This document shows positions 35,592 through 43,595 of a stretch of DNA of 51,633 nt, piece by piece. The stretch is from an uncultured Oscillospiraceae bacterium (GTDB lineage Bacteria; Bacillota; Clostridia; Oscillospirales; Acutalibacteraceae): contig CASFCH010000039.1 of the NCBI GenBank assembly GCA_949293315.1, positions 1 to 51,633 on the forward strand, written 5' to 3'. Each line of letters starts with the position of its first letter. Positions within the stretch are counted from its first letter, which is position 1. Position numbers and translations under genes: made by a program. The notes below the pieces were generated by a model. The model was given only the letters and a program-made list of their open reading frames with translations. It had not been told where the DNA came from and searched no databases.

Positions 35592-36338
35592 TTACAGTGT
35601 TGGAATATGCAGGCCGCCGGTACAGTGGAAAACCGTCCCGGTGGCATAATCCATCGCGCCGTCCGCAATGGCGCAGACGATCCCCGCCACGTCCTCCGGC
35701 GCGCCGAGCCGCTTCATCGGGATAACGCCGCTCGCGGCGAGCTGTTCATATTTTTCATGGACGGTCTGAATCATCTGCGTATCGATAACGCCGGGGCTGA
35801 TCTCAAATACGCCGATGTGATCCGCCGCCAGACGCGCCGCGAACAGCTGCGTGAGCATCCGTTCCCCCGCCTTGGAGAGGCAGTACTCCGCCCGGTTGAG
35901 CGAGACGCTCTCGGCGCTGATCGAGCCGATATTAATGATCCGCCCGGCGACTGCGTGCGCGCGCATCCAGTTGGCGACCGCCTGCGTCAGGAAGTAGGTG
36001 CCCTTTAAATTGATATCCATCACATAGTTGTAATCTGCTTCCGTGATCTCGAGCATATCGCGGCGGACGCGCGGGGCGACGCCCGCGCTGTTGACCAGGA
36101 GATCGATCCCGCCGTACTGCTCCAGCGCCGAATGGAGCAGGCGATCCCGGTCCTCCGCATTGCCGATATCGGCACGGACAAACAGGACGCGCCCGCCGTA
36201 CTGTTCCGCCAGCTCGTCCACCCCTTCGCTCGGGCTGCGCGCCGAAAGCACGGCGTTATACCCCTTTTCCAGCAGCGCCCTGGCCGCGGCGAATCCGATC
36301 CCCCGGCTCGCGCCGGTGACGACAGCCGTCTTTTTCAT
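35592..36338 (-). CDS. Short-chain dehydrogenase/reductase
   Basis: A 248-residue classical SDR. The cofactor motif is TGASRGIG near residue 8, then NSAG near 87, the catalytic Ser in IGSISAES near 138 and Tyr-x3-Lys in YCLSKAG near 152. The acidic residue after the first motif is absent, so NADP may be preferred. It resembles the 3-oxoacyl-reductase/hydroxysteroid-dehydrogenase branch, but substrate choice cannot be read. Its ATG overlaps the stop of the flavin oxidoreductase gene by 4 nt and has GGGAGGGG upstream, so it is translationally coupled. Confidence 0.88.
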   Translation of the reverse strand: MKKTAVVTGASRGIGFAAARALLEKGYNAVLSARSPSEGVDELAEQYGGRVLFVRADIGNAEDRDRLLHSALEQYGGIDLLVNSAGVAPRVRRDMLEITEADYNYVMDINLKGTYFLTQAVANWMRAHAVAGRIINIGSISAESVSLNRAEYCLSKAGERMLTQLFAARLAADHIGVFEISPGVIDTQMIQTVHEKYEQLAASGVIPMKRLGAPEDVAGIVCAIADGAMDYATGTVFHCTGGLHIPTL

Positions 36339-37567
36339 CCGTTTTCCCCTCCCACATACTGGCGGTAGAGCGGCAGATAGACCTCCCGGTCCCGGACCGG
36401 GCAGCCGGCCACCCCGCCGCTGCGCATCATTTTACTGCAATTCCCGCACGTGACACAGACCTTTTTCGGGTCCAGATATCCGTTTTTCAAGTAGTCGGCG
36501 TAAAACTGCGGATAGGCAAACGCCATCCGCCCAAAGCCCGCAAAGGAACAGCTTCCGCTTTGCAGGCATTTTTCGGCAAAAGCGATCGCCTCCGTCCCGG
36601 GAAAGGTGAGCGCCGACAGGACGAGCTTCAGCCCCGGGAAGGATTTTTGCAGCGCATCGGTGATATCCGCCATGCGCCGAACGCCGGCCATGCCGTCCTC
36701 GCTGCAGCCGGCATACGGGCGGTTCACCTCGGGGATCAGGTAGGGGTTGCCGATGGTAATGTTGACAAGCTCCACGCCCTTTCCCTGCAAGATGGCCAGC
36801 ATCTTTTTGGTCTCCGTCAGGTCGATCTGGCGTCCGGCGCCGGCGCCGAACCCATAGGGGTACGGGAAGCCGTCATAGGCGCTCAGACGCGTGGTGACAA
36901 ACATGCCCGGCTCTATATTCCCGCGCACGCTGTCCACGCAGGCAAAATACAACGCGGTCCGGTTCTCAAAACTGCCGCCGTACTTCCCCGGCCGGGAGTA
37001 GGCGCTCAGAAATTCATTCAGCAGATAACCGTGGCAGCACTTGACATCTACGCCGTCAAACCCAGCCCGCGCCGCGAGACGCGCCGTTTTTGCATACAGC
37101 TCCGGAATCCGTTCGCACGCCTCATCGGTGATAATATGATACGGCTGGTTTTCCTTGCCCTGCTCGTACAGGCTGTTCCGATAGGCGACGATCGGCTCCG
37201 GCGTCCCGTGCGGTTTACTGTACCGCCCGCTGTGCGTCGCCTGCATAATAATCAGCGGCGCATAGCCGAATTTTTCCCGGCTGATCTGCCGCATCTCCGC
37301 CAGCAGCTCCCGGTACTCCGCAACGTTTTCCTCCGTGAGCCGGAGCTGGCGCGGATTGGCGCGCCCCTCTTCACAGACGGCCACGGCCTCGAACCAGATG
37401 ATCCCCGCGCCGCTCTCGGCAAAGCGCCGGTAGCGCCGCCGGGTCAGTTCCCCGATCCCGCCGGTCCGCGTTCCGTCGCAGCCCTCCATAGGCTGAATGA
37501 CGACTCTGTTCCGGACTGTCTTACCGTAAATTTCCGCCTTGGCGTTGATCTGCAAAGCTGTACGCAC
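36335..37567 (-). CDS. NADH:flavin oxidoreductase, old yellow enzyme family with Cys cluster
   Basis: A 410-residue FMN TIM-barrel enzyme of the OYE/2,4-dienoyl-CoA-reductase class. Landmarks are HGYLLNEFLSAYSR near residue 179 and YGGSFENR near 196. A C-terminal Cys cluster (Cys371, Cys374, Cys377, Cys389) should bind [4Fe-4S] as in dienoyl-CoA reductase and BaiCD/BaiH-like enzymes. The usual C-terminal NADH/FAD domain of those larger enzymes is missing, so electrons may come from a separate partner such as the FAD protein in this operon. The likely start is GTG at 37567; GAGAGG lies very close to it. It is the first gene of the seven-gene operon divergent from an AraC regulator. Confidence 0.85.
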   Translation of the reverse strand: MRTALQINAKAEIYGKTVRNRVVIQPMEGCDGTRTGGIGELTRRRYRRFAESGAGIIWFEAVAVCEEGRANPRQLRLTEENVAEYRELLAEMRQISREKFGYAPLIIMQATHSGRYSKPHGTPEPIVAYRNSLYEQGKENQPYHIITDEACERIPELYAKTARLAARAGFDGVDVKCCHGYLLNEFLSAYSRPGKYGGSFENRTALYFACVDSVRGNIEPGMFVTTRLSAYDGFPYPYGFGAGAGRQIDLTETKKMLAILQGKGVELVNITIGNPYLIPEVNRPYAGCSEDGMAGVRRMADITDALQKSFPGLKLVLSALTFPGTEAIAFAEKCLQSGSCSFAGFGRMAFAYPQFYADYLKNGYLDPKKVCVTCGNCSKMMRSGGVAGCPVRDREVYLPLYRQYVGGENG

Positions 37568-37589
37568 CCTCTCATCTGTACTTTTTTTA

Positions 37590-37618
37590 ATAGTACCATA
37601 TGCCCTCTTGATTTTCCA
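37590..37618 (-). promoter_or_regulatory. Promoter of the lyase/redox operon
   Basis: On the minus strand TGGAAA, a 17-bp spacer and TACTAT with an extended TGG in front. The non-consensus -35 suggests dependence on an activator, presumably the divergent AraC protein. Confidence 0.5.
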
Positions 37619-37629
37619 CGCCTTTTATT

Positions 37630-37660
37630 GCAAAAAATATGCTTTTTGTGATATTTTTGC
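37630..37660. promoter_or_regulatory. Candidate AraC-type operator
   Basis: GCAAAAAATAT (37630-37640) and ATATTTTTGC (37651-37660) form an inverted repeat with one extra A, separated by 10 bp. It lies between the divergent promoters, just upstream of the -35 of the leftward operon. Confidence 0.5.
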
Positions 37661-37689
37661 TTGACCGGAAAACGACGCCGTGCTATTCT
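37661..37689 (+). promoter_or_regulatory. Promoter of the AraC regulator gene
   Basis: TTGACC, a 17-bp spacer and TATTCT. The -10 ends only 6 nt before the ATG at 37696, which would leave almost no leader. Confidence 0.5.
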
Positions 37690-37695
37690 TGAGCC

Positions 37696-38517
37696 ATGGG
37701 TAACATTATTGATGCAATCAACTACAATACACAGGCCGTCAGCCCCAATATTTCCGCACCGCATTTTCACAGCGGATACGAGTTCCTCTACATTGCGGGC
37801 GGATGCGCACAGGTGGAAATCAACAACGTTCCACACACGGTCAAAGCCCCCGCCGTCATCCCGCTCAACCCGTTTGAGTGGCACCGGATTTTAAGGGCGG
37901 ACGCGCACTACAGGCGCTACACGCTGGTGCTCGATCCGGCGCAGTTCGAGCGTTCCTTTCATACGCAGCTTGTGACGATGGTCAAGTGCCGCCCCGCGGG
38001 ATTCCGTCACGTCATCCCGCTTGATCCGCAGGCGCAGAAAGCCGCGGAATCCATCTTTGATACGCTCATTGCCGAGGCACAGCAGGCATATCCGTACAGG
38101 GATCAGTTGATCGCCAACGAGATCGGCAATCTGCTGATCCTGCTCTACCGGTGTACGGAGGAGCGGCAGGGAATCTTTGATAAACGGATGCTCCAGATCC
38201 AGCAATACATCGACGTGAACTATCGGTCCATCGAAAACGTGCAGAGCCTTGCCGAACACTTCTACCTCTCCCGCGAGCACTTTTGCCGTGCGTTCAAGAA
38301 ATTTTCCGGTTATTCCCCGGTGGAGTACCTGCTGCACACGCGGCTCTACCATGCGCAGCTCCTGCTGCTGCATACGGAGAAAGGCATCGCGGACATCTGC
38401 GAGGAGACCGGCTTCCGCGATCTGAACAACTTCATCCGGCAGTTTAAGAAAAAGTATGGCGATCCCCCGCTGGCCTTCCGGAAAAAGAACCGCGCCTCCT
38501 CCCGCCCTCGGGTCTGA
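37696..38517 (+). CDS. AraC-family transcriptional regulator
   Basis: A 273-residue regulator. The N-terminal cupin-like sensing domain has PHFHSGYEFLYI near residue 22 and NPFEWHR near 58. The C-terminal two helix-turn-helix domain spans about 165-265, with SLAEHFYLSREHFCRAFKKFSG and IADICEETGFRDLNNFIRQF. It is divergent from the lyase/redox operon and is the obvious candidate to activate it in response to a sugar. There is no Shine-Dalgarno sequence before the ATG, and the nearest promoter places the RNA start at or next to it. Confidence 0.9.
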   Translation: MGNIIDAINYNTQAVSPNISAPHFHSGYEFLYIAGGCAQVEINNVPHTVKAPAVIPLNPFEWHRILRADAHYRRYTLVLDPAQFERSFHTQLVTMVKCRPAGFRHVIPLDPQAQKAAESIFDTLIAEAQQAYPYRDQLIANEIGNLLILLYRCTEERQGIFDKRMLQIQQYIDVNYRSIENVQSLAEHFYLSREHFCRAFKKFSGYSPVEYLLHTRLYHAQLLLLHTEKGIADICEETGFRDLNNFIRQFKKKYGDPPLAFRKKNRASSRPRV

Positions 38518-38574
38518 CGGCCTTTTTCAAAACATCTTGCGGGAAAAGGACCGCTTTCACAAACTGAAGATACA

Positions 38575-38610
38575 AGAGGTGCGAGCTGTACACAGCCCGC
38601 ACCTCTTTTG
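38575..38610 (+). terminator. Bidirectional terminator between AraC and MerR genes
   Basis: AGAGGTGCG pairs with CGCACCTCT around an inner AGCTGT/ACAGCC pairing, followed by TTTTG. It sits between convergent genes and can serve both. Confidence 0.8.
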
Positions 38611-38654
38611 CTTAAAAGACATTATGCTCCCGCTCTCATATACGGGTCCGTTTC

Positions 38655-39050
38655 TCATTTCTTCCGCTCCTCGGCCTTTCGCCGCAGCATCTCCTCCGCG
38701 GCGCGCTCACACTGCTCATAGTGCTCAATTTTGCAGTCCAGCCGGCCGAGCGTCTCCTGCATCTGTTCGAGCTTCTCCTGCAGCCGTTCACGCTGCTCGA
38801 TCAGGATCTGCTTGCGCGCCTGAGCGGTATCCTCCCCCTGCTGAAAGAGGGTTACATAATCGATCAGCGCCTCCACCTGCACGCCCGCGCTGCGCATACA
38901 GCGAATGAATTCGATCCAGCTGCAGTCCGCCTCTGAATAATCCCGGATCCCGTTGACGCGCCGCACGGGCGGCAGTAAACCGATCCGCTCGTAGTAGCGC
39001 AGCGTATCCGCCGTGATGCCGTATTTCTGACTGACCTGTGCAATCGTCAT
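38655..39050 (-). CDS. MerR-family transcriptional regulator
   Basis: A 131-residue MerR regulator. The N-terminal winged helix has QVSQKYGITADTLRYYERIGLL, followed by the RDY wing near residue 35. A long coiled-coil dimerisation helix spans about 75-120. No Cys pair typical of metal sensors is seen, so it belongs with the NmlR/AdhR-like or orphan group. The ATG at 39050 is preceded by AAAGGCGG; an in-frame start at 39101 would lie inside the promoter. It is transcribed from a promoter with the 19-bp spacer that MerR proteins distort, so it almost certainly regulates itself. Its other targets are not visible here. Confidence 0.9.
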   Translation of the reverse strand: MTIAQVSQKYGITADTLRYYERIGLLPPVRRVNGIRDYSEADCSWIEFIRCMRSAGVQVEALIDYVTLFQQGEDTAQARKQILIEQRERLQEKLEQMQETLGRLDCKIEHYEQCERAAEEMLRRKAEERKK

Positions 39051-39075
39051 GGAACCACCGCCTTTCAATAATTCC

Positions 39076-39106
39076 AGTATACCACCTGGAGCCCGCTCCA
39101 AGTCAA
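39076..39106 (-). promoter_or_regulatory. MerR-type promoter with 19-bp spacer and operator dyad
   Basis: On the minus strand TTGACT (39106-39101), a 19-bp spacer and TATACT (39081-39076). The dyad CTTGGAGC-GG-GCTCCAGG fills the spacer. Over-long spacers with a central dyad are the hallmark of MerR-activated promoters. Confidence 0.85.
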
Positions 39107-39187
39107 TGGCAATTTTAAAATTGTTCTCCGAAAGCGGCTGTGAATGCCGCCGAAGATTGAAAGTAGATTCGTTTTCCTGTGAGTGTA

Positions 39188-39216
39188 TTGATTTTGCATT
39201 AGTTTATTTATATAAT
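39188..39216 (+). promoter_or_regulatory. Promoter of the MFS transporter gene
   Basis: TTGATT, a 17-bp spacer and TATAAT, 35 nt before the TTG start at 39251. Confidence 0.65.
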
Positions 39217-39250
39217 TTCCATATAATAAGTTGAAGGGAGCAGATATAAT

Positions 39251-41587
39251 TTGAACACAAAATCCGGTCTGTTTTCAAAACTCTCCGAGCTGTTCACCCA
39301 GTGCAGGGAGTACTGGCGCATCCCGCCGCCCGGGAGATATATGCCTTTTAAGGAAATCCTCTCCTACAGCGGCGGCGGCATCGGCGTCTACTGCATTGTG
39401 ACTGTGGTCACGGCGATGACCCTGAGCACGACAAACGTGCTGATCGGCAACACCATCGGGATCGCGCCCACCACGATGTACGCGCTGTATATCGTGGCCA
39501 CAATCGCCGGTATCCCGCTCACGGCGCTGCGCGCCCATATCATTGACAACTCACTGAACAAAAAGGGCAAGTACCGCCCCTTCCTGCTGTCGATGGGGAT
39601 CCCGGCCACCATTCTGGCGATCGGCTTTGTATGGATGCCGTATGAGCACATGAACGCATTCTGGAAGAGCTTCACGGTGCTGGCATTCAACATCGGATTC
39701 CAGTTTTTCTACAACTTTTTCTACGACGCATACGACAATCTGATCCATGTGCTCTCCCCCAACTCGCAGGAGCGCACGGACACCCTGTCGATCAAATCCA
39801 TCGTCTACTCCTTTGCTCCCTCCGTCATTACGCCGCTGATGCCGCTGCTGGCAAAGTGGATCACAGACGGAAGCATGACAGATATCCGCCTGTACCGCTA
39901 TGTCTATCCGCCGATCGCCCTGATCGGCATGATGCTCTCCCTGATTACATATGCCAACACCCGGGAGAAGATCGTGCAGGCGCGCACGCACGTGATCCGG
40001 ATCAAATTCATGGACGCCCTGCGCGCCGTGGCCAAAAACAAATACTTCTGGATCATCTCCCTGGCCGGCTGGATCGGTTTTCTGGAGAGCGCGTACAGCA
40101 CGATCCTCTTCTGGCTGTACCAGTACCAGCAGGCGTGCACTGCCGGAGAATACGCCATCATTAACCTGATTTACGGCAACGCCTCGTTCTGGGGCATGCT
40201 CCTGACCCCCTTCGCGGTCCGCAAGTGGGGAAAAAAGGGCGTGCTGATTATCATGAACGTCCTCAATGTTATTTTCATTGCGCTGCTGTACCCGTTTGTC
40301 AACAATATCTGGCTTGTGCTGATCTTCATGTTCTGCAACGCGGTGGCCGGCTCCTTCTTCCAGGTGCTCTCACGCGCCATCAACGGCGATATCCGCGACT
40401 ATCAGCAGTACATCACCGGCGAGCGGATCGACGGTATGTTCTCCGCCGTTGGGCTGATCGGCAGCTTTATCACCATGCTGACAAGCGGCGTGTTGCCCCT
40501 TGTCTATGAAAAGGTCGGCGGCATCTATGAGGGCAACGGCTACGCCAACCCCTACGATATCCTGTATGATCCCGCGGTGTTCACCAAGCTGATCCACTTC
40601 CTGATCATTTTGGCCGTGTTCGGCGCGATTATGAACGTGATCCCCTACTTCTTCTATGATCTGACGGATAACAAGCAGCGCGGTATTGTGAGCGTGCTGC
40701 GCGTGCGTGCGCTGTTTGAGGACTACGGCAACAATGCGCTGTCCGACGAACGTCTGGTGGAGGCCATCGACCTGATCGAGAATTCGCGCAGACTGGTGCA
40801 GGAGGGGCCCGTCACAATATCCAAGGATGCGATTCTCGCAGCCAGAAAGTCCCGCGACAGGGCCGCTGTCAAAGCCGCTAAAAAGGCATATCGTGCGGCC
40901 ATCCAACACAATAAGGAAGTGGAAGTGGCGCAGGCGGTCGTCCGGGAGATGGATAAATTCAGCGACCCGCGTATGCAGGATAAGCTGCGTGTTGCCAAAC
41001 AGCTCGTCGACGAGGGGCTTGCCGGTCTGACCAGCGTAGATCCCAATATCCTGAAAAATGCCCGGGCGCTGCCCCACAGCACGCCCGAGGAAAAGGCGAT
41101 CCGGAAGGAAGAGATCGAGATGGCACACAAGCGCCTGACGAGCCGGAACGTCATCCGCAAGCACTATCCGGACGGCATTGAGCTGTTCGATGATACGGCA
41201 ATTTATCAGATGTTTGACCGCGATGATGAGCTGAATCAGTATGTGGACGACGTCTATAAGCGTTACATCCGGGCGCGCGAGGCCAAAAACGCCCAGCAGG
41301 CCGAACAGCTGAAAGCCGAAATCCGGCGTGTCAAGGCCGAGCGCAACGAGCTCAAGAAGAAGATCAAGGCCGCCACCAATGAGCGCGCCATCTACAACCG
41401 CGCTGTCAAGCCGTATATCGACGCACGCAACCTGATCCTTCAGGCGGAAAACTACCGGCATTATGAGGAGATCGCGGCTCAGTACGACGAGGCGAAGAAA
41501 CGGGCGGACGAGGCGCGCCAGAAGCTGATTGAAGAAGAAAAGCAGCTTCAGGCGGAAAAGAAACAGAAAAAGGCCGCCAAACGATAA
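39251..41587 (+). CDS. MFS_2/GPH-type sugar:cation symporter with long charged C-terminal extension
   Basis: A 778-residue protein in two parts. Residues 35-475 form a 12-span MFS transporter of the glycoside-pentoside-hexuronide (MelB-like) type, with hydrophobic segments and the inter-domain loop RDYQQYITGERIDGMFSA near 382. Residues about 485-778 are hydrophilic, rich in Lys, Glu, Arg and Ala, and predicted to form helices and coiled coils, especially 655-778. Standard family members end near 450-480 residues. The start is TTG at 39251, with GGGAG 10 nt upstream. It stands alone behind its own promoter and ends at a terminator. A sugar or glycoside substrate is likely; the extension's job is unknown. 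Confidence 0.85.
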   Translation: MNTKSGLFSKLSELFTQCREYWRIPPPGRYMPFKEILSYSGGGIGVYCIVTVVTAMTLSTTNVLIGNTIGIAPTTMYALYIVATIAGIPLTALRAHIIDNSLNKKGKYRPFLLSMGIPATILAIGFVWMPYEHMNAFWKSFTVLAFNIGFQFFYNFFYDAYDNLIHVLSPNSQERTDTLSIKSIVYSFAPSVITPLMPLLAKWITDGSMTDIRLYRYVYPPIALIGMMLSLITYANTREKIVQARTHVIRIKFMDALRAVAKNKYFWIISLAGWIGFLESAYSTILFWLYQYQQACTAGEYAIINLIYGNASFWGMLLTPFAVRKWGKKGVLIIMNVLNVIFIALLYPFVNNIWLVLIFMFCNAVAGSFFQVLSRAINGDIRDYQQYITGERIDGMFSAVGLIGSFITMLTSGVLPLVYEKVGGIYEGNGYANPYDILYDPAVFTKLIHFLIILAVFGAIMNVIPYFFYDLTDNKQRGIVSVLRVRALFEDYGNNALSDERLVEAIDLIENSRRLVQEGPVTISKDAILAARKSRDRAAVKAAKKAYRAAIQHNKEVEVAQAVVREMDKFSDPRMQDKLRVAKQLVDEGLAGLTSVDPNILKNARALPHSTPEEKAIRKEEIEMAHKRLTSRNVIRKHYPDGIELFDDTAIYQMFDRDDELNQYVDDVYKRYIRAREAKNAQQAEQLKAEIRRVKAERNELKKKIKAATNERAIYNRAVKPYIDARNLILQAENYRHYEEIAAQYDEAKKRADEARQKLIEEEKQLQAEKKQKKAAKR

Positions 41588-41632
41588 GCGGCGCCGCCCG
41601 ATCGATTTCCCGAATTTCGGTACCCAGACAGC

Positions 41633-41668
41633 AAAACTCCCCATCCTCCAGAAGAGTGGGGAGTTTTT
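41633..41668 (+). terminator. Terminator after the MFS transporter gene
   Basis: AAAACTCCCCA (41633-41643) pairs with TGGGGAGTTTT (41657-41667) and runs into T residues. The matching A-run upstream lets it also serve the convergent Gfo/Idh gene. Confidence 0.85.
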
Positions 41669-41737
41669 CCTTTCTGCAAACAGGCGCCGTCCCTGAAAAT
41701 CAATGAGGCGGGCGCCAATAGAGGCATGGCCCCCCGG

Positions 41738-42712
41738 TCATTCAAACGGATATCGCATCCCCCACCGGGCACGGATCGCATCCATCAGCCGCATGACGGA
41801 CAGCGTCTGATCATGTGTCATCTGCGGGCACTCCAGATCCCCCCGCTCCAGAGCCAGCCGGCAGGCTTCGACCTCATATTCATAGCCGCTGATCTGCACT
41901 GGGAGAGGATACTCCTCCACCGGCCGGTGGTCCCGGTCATACCGGACGATGCGTTCAGGGTTGTTGATATTGGTGACAGCCAGATAGCCGTCCTCTCCGT
42001 AGATATACCCCATCCGCCCCGTCGGCGTGAGCGCCGTCGCATGCAGGGAGGCAAGGCGTCCGTCCGGCCAGACAAGGGTGATGCTGTCCACCAGATCCAC
42101 GCCCTCCGGGCTCATCAGCGCATGGGCATGTACCTGGTCGATTCCATCGCCAAACGCCATCAGCGCAAAATTGATGGGATAAATCCCGATATCCAGCAGT
42201 GCGCCGCCCGCCAGATCGGGCTCGCGGATCCGGCGCACCACGCCCAGCGGATAACCGATATCTGCCTGGATGGAGTGGACACGGCCCAGCACGCCGGAAT
42301 CGACGATCTCCCGAATCACACGGCGGGAGGGCATATAGCGCGTCCAGATGGCCTCAGTGATAAAGATTCCTCTTCCGCGCGCGCGGGCAAGCACCCCCTC
42401 CGCCTGAGCCGCCGTAGCGGTAAAGGCCTTTTCGCACAGGACGGGCTTGCCGGCTGCGATGCACTGCTCCGCCTGGGCCGCATGGTGGGAGTGCGGCGTG
42501 GCGATATAAACCAGGTCCACCGCCGGATCGGCGAGCATCTCCTCATAGGACCCGCAGGCACGCGCCACGCCAAACCGGCGTGCAAAGCTGCGCGCCTTTT
42601 CAAGACTGCGGGAGGCAACGGCATAGCAGCAGTACTTTTCCCGATCCATCCTGGCAATGGTATCGGCCATTTTGCCGGCGATATGACCGGCGCCCAGAAT
42701 TCCGATATTCAT
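41738..42712 (-). CDS. Gfo/Idh/MocA-family oxidoreductase
   Basis: A 324-residue NAD(P)-dependent sugar or inositol oxidoreductase. The N-terminal Rossmann motif is IGILGAGHIAGKMA near residue 3. The family signature CEKAFTA lies near 94 (the EKP-type Lys) and the C-terminal alpha/beta domain begins with GGALLDIGIYPIN near 167, where Asp and the following residues line the substrate site. The second of two adjacent ATGs (42712) has AAGGAG at the better spacing. It follows the GtrA gene and its terminator, so its promoter is unclear. The sugar substrate is not evident. Confidence 0.88.
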   Translation of the reverse strand: MNIGILGAGHIAGKMADTIARMDREKYCCYAVASRSLEKARSFARRFGVARACGSYEEMLADPAVDLVYIATPHSHHAAQAEQCIAAGKPVLCEKAFTATAAQAEGVLARARGRGIFITEAIWTRYMPSRRVIREIVDSGVLGRVHSIQADIGYPLGVVRRIREPDLAGGALLDIGIYPINFALMAFGDGIDQVHAHALMSPEGVDLVDSITLVWPDGRLASLHATALTPTGRMGYIYGEDGYLAVTNINNPERIVRYDRDHRPVEEYPLPVQISGYEYEVEACRLALERGDLECPQMTHDQTLSVMRLMDAIRARWGMRYPFE

Positions 42713-42765
42713 CATGCTCTCCTTCCCCTTCCTAAAGCGGTATAAGGCCCCGTGCGACGCCATGC

Positions 42766-42810
42766 AAAAAGGCGGGCAGTTCCTCGGCTTGCCGCCGCGT
42801 CATGCCCGCC
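42766..42810 (-). terminator. Terminator of the GtrA-like gene
   Basis: On the minus strand GGCGGGCA (42810-42803) pairs with TGCCCGCC (42778-42771) across a 24-nt loop that can itself fold, and is followed by TTTTT. Confidence 0.75.
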
Positions 42811-42820
42811 GGGAATGTTG

Positions 42821-43372
42821 CTATTTTTTCTTTTTCTGGCGCATCAGCAGCTTGTCGATCGGAAAATAGATGAAGAACTGCAGCGTGCTGCACACCATGG
42901 TGGAGATATTACCTGCCAGCTTGTCATTGACATCCATCCCGATCAGCCACGCGTTGACCGTCGGGGAGAGCCACGCCGAGAAGCAGATCAGCAGAAGGGT
43001 GGCCAGGATATAGATCGTCAGCGTGACGGGGATGTTGTTATCGGCGTTAAAGGTCTTCTTCCGGTTGACAAAGAAGGCGACGATCTGCGCCGCGATGTTG
43101 GACACATTAAAGGCGATAAAATAACCGAGTCCGTTTGCCGCCGCAGGGTAGTCAAACACCCACCAGTGGAAATCGCGCGTGAACAGCTCCTGTATCGGCG
43201 GGAGCAGCTGCAGGATATTCAGCAGCGCAAACTGGACGATACACGCGAGCAGACTGACAACGATAAATTTGACAAACTGCCACGCCGTCACCACTGCGGA
43301 GCCCTTCTCCGCAGCGGCGCTGTCCACTTTGTGCAGCACGCCTTTTTTCTCGGTTTTCTGTTCCTGAACCAT
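42821..43372 (-). CDS. GtrA-like membrane protein
   Basis: A 183-residue protein with four hydrophobic segments (about 30-55, 78-102, 113-132 and 146-170) and the QFVKFIVVSLLACIVQF and NRKKTFNA segments typical of the GtrA family. Members are thought to help move lipid-linked sugars (for example undecaprenyl-phosphate-glucose) across the membrane for wall or surface glycan modification. No glycosyltransferase is next to it here. The N-terminal 25 residues are charged and cytoplasmic. It starts at an ATG with AGGAGG-like purines (GTGAGGAGG) upstream, and has its own promoter. Confidence 0.85.
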   Translation of the reverse strand: MVQEQKTEKKGVLHKVDSAAAEKGSAVVTAWQFVKFIVVSLLACIVQFALLNILQLLPPIQELFTRDFHWWVFDYPAAANGLGYFIAFNVSNIAAQIVAFFVNRKKTFNADNNIPVTLTIYILATLLLICFSAWLSPTVNAWLIGMDVNDKLAGNISTMVCSTLQFFIYFPIDKLLMRQKKKK

Positions 43373-43525
43373 TTTTAATCCTCCTCACAGCACAAGTTGC
43401 TCCAACCTCATTTATTTCTGCCCTTACACCGTACCGCCTCGCGCGCACGGCTGTGCGGACGGGCATGCGGCAATGCTCCCCGGAACACCCCACAGCCCGC
43501 TGTTTGATCCATATTCCATGAGGTT

Positions 43526-43554
43526 ATTGTACCATAAAAACTGCTCTTCAACAA
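43526..43554 (-). promoter_or_regulatory. Promoter of the GtrA-like gene
   Basis: On the minus strand TTGTTG, a 17-bp spacer and TACAAT with extended TGG. It gives a leader of about 145 nt in which I see no known regulatory fold. Confidence 0.6.
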
Positions 43555-43595
43555 GATGTGGATGGCAAACCCGGTACCGGGCGCCTTCGGCCGTA

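Noticed and set aside
33732-37567. Bile-acid 7-dehydroxylation (bai) operon
   Set aside because: The enzyme classes overlap, but the OYE-like protein is too short, and there is no CoA ligase, CoA transferase, BaiE-type dehydratase or BaiG-type transporter; the operon continues into polysaccharide lyases.
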